Shown here piece by piece: positions 6,201 through 8,291 of a stretch of DNA of 8,291 bases. Made by a program: the position numbers and the translations under genes. The DNA is from JTS-RE37 sp041743425. GTDB taxonomy: Bacteria > Bacteroidota > Bacteroidia > Flavobacteriales > Flavobacteriaceae. How positions within the stretch are numbered: position 1 is the stretch's first letter; every line of letters starts with the position of its first letter. The stretch is taken from assembly GCA_041743425.1 (NCBI GenBank), contig JBGTMS010000061.1:1-8291 (forward strand), read 5' to 3'. The notes beneath the pieces were generated by a model. It ran no database searches, was not told the DNA's origin, and saw only the letters and a program-made list of their open reading frames with translations.

Positions 6201-7675
6201 TCGTGGGCCTCGGCATCTTCCCGGACACAATAATAGGTGTTGTTGGTTGCCACCATTTTTATATGGTGTCGGTTGGCAAGGCTGATAAGGACCTGATTGG
6301 CCCTGTCCTCATCTTCCTGCCCATGTCGCAACAGTTCAACATATAGGTCTTCTCCAAAAACGGATTGCCACCATAACAAGGCGTCTTCCGCCTGCTTTTC
6401 ACCAACATTCAGAATCTTTGCAGGAACTTCTCCATACAGGTTCCCTGTCAGCACGATCAGGTCATCCTTGTAACGTTCAACGATCCGTCTGTCTATTCTG
6501 GGTACGTAATAGAATCCGTCGGTATAAGCTATGGAGGACATTTTTGCAAGATGATGATACCCCTTTTTATTTTTTGCAAGGAAAACCACCTGATATCCAT
6601 AGTCCTTGACGTTCTTATTGGTATGGTCCTCGCAGACATAAAATTCGCAGCCCAGAATGGCTTTGAGCTCTGTTACAGCAGCGGTACCATTGTTCTGTGC
6701 AGCCGCGTTCTGTTCCTTCACTGTTCTGTTATGCAGGCCTACCTCCGTAAAAAAATGAAAGGCTCCCATCAAATTCGCATGATCCGTTAACGCTACAGCC
6801 GGCATGTTATGCTCCGCCGCACATCTTACCAGGTCTCGGATTTTTATGGTTGACTGGAGAACGGAGAACTGGGAGTGGTTATGGAGATGGGTGAATGGAG
6901 CATCCTCCAGCGATCGGACATTCGCTTTTATCTCTTCGTAAGATACTTCAGTATCGGCAGGATCAGTATGCCTTACCTTTAGACTTGCCGAGGCCGCCCT
7001 CAGATTGAGGTGGGTAAGGCCCGCCAATGGCACCTGCTGAGGATAGGCCCTTGCATACAAATCGAAATAATCGTCTTGTACCCCAAGTTGTGTTTTGTTA
7101 AATACCCCAAGTCGCACCAGTTCCAGAAAACATCGGCTTGTCGCTTCCACATCAGCGGTGGCATTGTGGGCCTCCATAAAAGAAGCTGAAAACAAGTGGG
7201 TATAAAGTTCGGAAAGGGTGGGAAGTTTGAACCGGCCACCACGTCCGCCCGGAAGTTGACAGAGGGAGGCAGTGGCCTCGGTACAGGTATCCAGCACCTG
7301 AAATTCCTCGAGAGGATTGGGCATTTGCAGGCGATGAAATTCGGCACCTGCAATGTTCAGGTCAAATCCTATATTGTGGCCAACGACGTATCTGGTTTTG
7401 GCCAGGGCTTTGCCGAATTGATCAAGAACATAGGAAAGTGGTGCTCCCTGATCTGATGCCAGAGCCGTCGAGATCCCGTGAATTTGTTCTGCATCGTAAG
7501 GGATATCGTAACCGTCAGGCGCAACAAGATAGTCCTCATGCGCCAGTAATTGACCCATCGCATCATGTGATTGCCAGGCGATCTGAACACAGCGCGGCCA
7601 GTTGTCAGTTGCGGTATAAGGGGCATCCCAACGTTTTGGTAAGCCGGTAGTTTCCGTATCAAAGATCAGGTACAT
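3293..7675 (-). CDS. dnaE: DNA polymerase III alpha subunit with N-terminal proofreading exonuclease
   Basis: This 1460-residue replicative polymerase is about 300 residues longer than E. coli DnaE because of a fused DnaQ-like exonuclease at residues 1-190. Its DEDDh set is complete: Asp6, Glu8, Asp105 (HNIGFD), His170 and Asp175 (HNATAD). A linker leads to the PHP domain, with the histidine cluster HLHNHS at 263-268 and TDH at 297-299, so metal binding looks preserved. The polymerase core has GPGRGS (646-651), the catalytic pair Asp688 and Asp690 (PDIDIDF), a third likely catalytic Asp856 (KMDFLGL) and YRPGPM (935-940). A helix-hairpin-helix region lies near 1124-1140. QVNLF (1218-1222) fits the sliding-clamp binding motif. 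The OB fold spans about 1292-1350, followed by a C-terminal tail. The start MYLIFDTETTG places the exonuclease motif at the usual position. The frame is intact. A weak -7-like TATTTTTA lies at 7709-7716. Confidence 0.98.
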   Translation of the reverse strand: MYLIFDTETTGLPKRWDAPYTATDNWPRCVQIAWQSHDAMGQLLAHEDYLVAPDGYDIPYDAEQIHGISTALASDQGAPLSYVLDQFGKALAKTRYVVGHNIGFDLNIAGAEFHRLQMPNPLEEFQVLDTCTEATASLCQLPGGRGGRFKLPTLSELYTHLFSASFMEAHNATADVEATSRCFLELVRLGVFNKTQLGVQDDYFDLYARAYPQQVPLAGLTHLNLRAASASLKVRHTDPADTEVSYEEIKANVRSLEDAPFTHLHNHSQFSVLQSTIKIRDLVRCAAEHNMPAVALTDHANLMGAFHFFTEVGLHNRTVKEQNAAAQNNGTAAVTELKAILGCEFYVCEDHTNKNVKDYGYQVVFLAKNKKGYHHLAKMSSIAYTDGFYYVPRIDRRIVERYKDDLIVLTGNLYGEVPAKILNVGEKQAEDALLWWQSVFGEDLYVELLRHGQEDEDRANQVLISLANRHHIKMVATNNTYYCVREDAEAHDILLCVKEGEKQSTPIGRGRGYRYGLPNQEYYFKSPAEMKALFKDIPESILNIQEIVDKITPFDLAREVLLPGFEIPAEFRVPMDVEDQGRRGENAYLRHITYKGAARRYAEITPAIEERIDFELQTIENSGYPGYFLIVEDFIREARKMDVSVGPGRGSAAGSVVAYSLGITNIDPLKYDLLFERFLNPDRVSMPDIDIDFDDEGRGRVMDYVIKKYGTRQVAQIITYGTMAAKSAIRDTARVLDLPLNDADRIAKLIPVMSKLSRIFGLSEEDLKRKFRSDDLEKVQELLRVAEGNDLEAQTVKMARILEGSLRNTGIHACGVIITPDDITNFVPVATAKDSELYVTQFDNSVVEYAGLLKMDFLGLKTLTLIKDTVKIVKARQNIQLIPDDFPLDDQKTYELFQRGDTIGIFQYESVGMQKHLKELKPTVFDDLIAMNALYRPGPMEYIPTFINRKNGFTEISYDLPEMEEFLKETYGITVYQEQVMLLSQKLAGFSKGDADVLRKAMGKKIFALLQKLQPQFLDGGEKNGHPREVLEKIWKDWEAFASYAFNKSHSTCYAYIAYQTAYLKTHYPAEYMAAVLSNNMSDIKQVTFFMEECKRMGLQVLGPDINESYYKFAVNRENAIRFGMGAIKGVGRSAVETIVDNRKKEGSYKSVFDIAKRIDLRSANKKSFENLALAGGFDSFSETHRAQYFHQEGDGITFLEKVMRYGARHQEGENSAQVNLFGDASEVQIPEPLVPPCDAWGTMEKLRKEKEVVGIYISGHPLDDFKAEINAFCNAEVASFNKLEDYVNRELCVAGVITDVQHKVSKNGKGWATFCMEDYSDSFEFKIFGEEYLKYRHFLMINSFVFLRVFVKEGWVSRETGKKGEARMQYNTFLQLQEVMESFAKKLTIKLDIDDLKEQGIRDLKDTLVSHKGSNPLHFVVYEMNEEIKVTLSSRKQKVHITSDLLATLDRKAVHYKLN

Positions 7676-7989
7676 GCAGTTTTTTTAATTGCCGGAGGAA
7701 GCGGGCTATAAAAATAACAAAACAGGGTTCTTACAGAAAAGTTATTTCCGAGGAGTTATCAACTAAAGAAGATCCGGAATATCGATGATGGAGCATTTTG
7801 TTTTCAGGATGGGTTTATTCTTAGTGATATTAGAACAACAAACTTTCAGACGATTTTGTGAGCATTTGAATTCTTTAGATTAATTCTGAGACGCAGATTT
7901 AAAGCATTAATTATCTAAAATAATCTATCTTTTGAACTTACGACAAGTACGCTACCACTTTAAACGAAATATTAATGACGTGCCGTTTT
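7676..7989. other. Intergenic spacer between DUF5996 gene and dnaE
   Basis: This AT-rich spacer of 314 bases holds no gene I can support. An imperfect hairpin lies at 7874-7919: TTTAGAT and TAAT on the left pair with ATTA and ATCTAAA on the right, with a 3-base bulge and a small inner TCTG/CAGA stem at 7885-7897. It has no T-tract and is a weak terminator candidate for the DUF5996 gene. On the minus strand TATTTTTA at 7709-7716 is a five-of-six match to the Bacteroidetes -7 box ahead of dnaE, but no TTG stands at the right distance. The dnaE promoter is therefore unresolved. Confidence 0.4.
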
Positions 7990-8291
7990 TCATTTTTTCT
8001 CCAGTTTAGCCCTATCCCATTTAGAGGTATTGACCGCGGCTTCATAGGTGGATTGTAAAAAATCGGATAATGTCCTTTCCGGATTTACGGAGTTCCGTAC
8101 ATCTTCATATTTCAAGAAGAACTCCCCCATCTCCGGACTATAGAAAGCCTCTTTCGGAAGGACCTTTTGTTCTCCAAAACTTGCATCACTAGGATATGCA
8201 TATGAATAAAAGACCGGTACGGGAGAATCTTTGGACCCGGGCCAAAAACCGGCACTACTTACCTCCTGGGAATAGGCTTCCTGCATCACTT
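7990..8291 (-). CDS. DUF5996 family protein, C-terminal part only
   Basis: The gene enters from beyond the right edge and stops at TGA 7990-7992, so about 100 residues are visible. The GTG and ATG near 8284-8289 are internal codons, not the real start. The segment carries the pattern I associate with DUF5996: EVSSAGFWPG, then PVFYSYAYP, then a GEFFLKYEDVR stretch, a TLSDFLQSTYEAA helix and a terminal WDRAKLE. Full proteins of this family are roughly 300 residues and have no established function. The chain is soluble, rich in aromatic residues and ends in lysines. It runs in the same direction as dnaE but is separated by 314 bases, so a shared transcript is not indicated. Family assignment is from memory of the motif pattern. 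Confidence 0.8.
   Translation of the reverse strand, partial: VMQEAYSQEVSSAGFWPGSKDSPVPVFYSYAYPSDASFGEQKVLPKEAFYSPEMGEFFLKYEDVRNSVNPERTLSDFLQSTYEAAVNTSKWDRAKLEKK

Noticed and set aside
7785..7882. A roughly 32-codon plus-strand reading frame in the spacer upstream of dnaE
   Set aside because: Short, no recognisable motif, no promoter and AT-rich composition; most likely random.

Overview
This window looks like a chromosomal segment from a member of the Bacteroidota, most likely family Flavobacteriaceae. The basis is the DNA polymerase III alpha subunit with an N-terminal proofreading exonuclease, the integrase of the Bacteroidetes arm-domain type (TGLAYADV motif), and promoters of the Bacteroidetes form TTG-N19-TAnnTTTG. 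The taxonomic call is inference from protein style and promoter form; no ribosomal RNA is present. All genes I can support lie on the minus strand.

Right to left, which is the direction of transcription: 7990-8291 is the C-terminal third or so of a DUF5996 family protein that enters from beyond the right edge. Next comes a 314-base AT-rich spacer (7676-7989). dnaE (3293-7675) follows, a 1460-residue replicative polymerase with a DEDDh exonuclease, an apparently intact PHP domain, palm, helix-hairpin-helix, clamp-binding motif and OB fold. trxA (2832-3149) follows with its own -7 box and a strong intrinsic terminator. Then comes a DUF58 protein (1756-2685). tRNA-Asp(GTC) (1431-1504) has a near-perfect Bacteroidetes promoter about 200 bases upstream and a 14-bp terminator hairpin downstream. 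A long structured leader separates promoter and tRNA, and it contains what looks like a decayed, insertion-bearing tRNA-Asp copy.

The left end (1-1430) is the accessory part. A tyrosine recombinase gene runs off the left edge, lacking only its last residues, and starts about 240 bases from the 3' end of tRNA-Asp. The spacer between them holds a near-perfect 26-bp palindrome overlapping a candidate integrase promoter. It also holds a cluster of three GGTGAG motifs in two alternative inverted-repeat arrangements. This is the expected layout for the integrase end of an integrated element beside a tRNA gene, with the cargo lying left of base 1, outside the window.

I see no complete novel defence or metabolic system here. 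The most distinctive items are the tRNA-like leader of tRNA-Asp and the repeat-rich spacer between the tRNA and the integrase. The replication, thioredoxin and DUF58 genes are ordinary housekeeping content.
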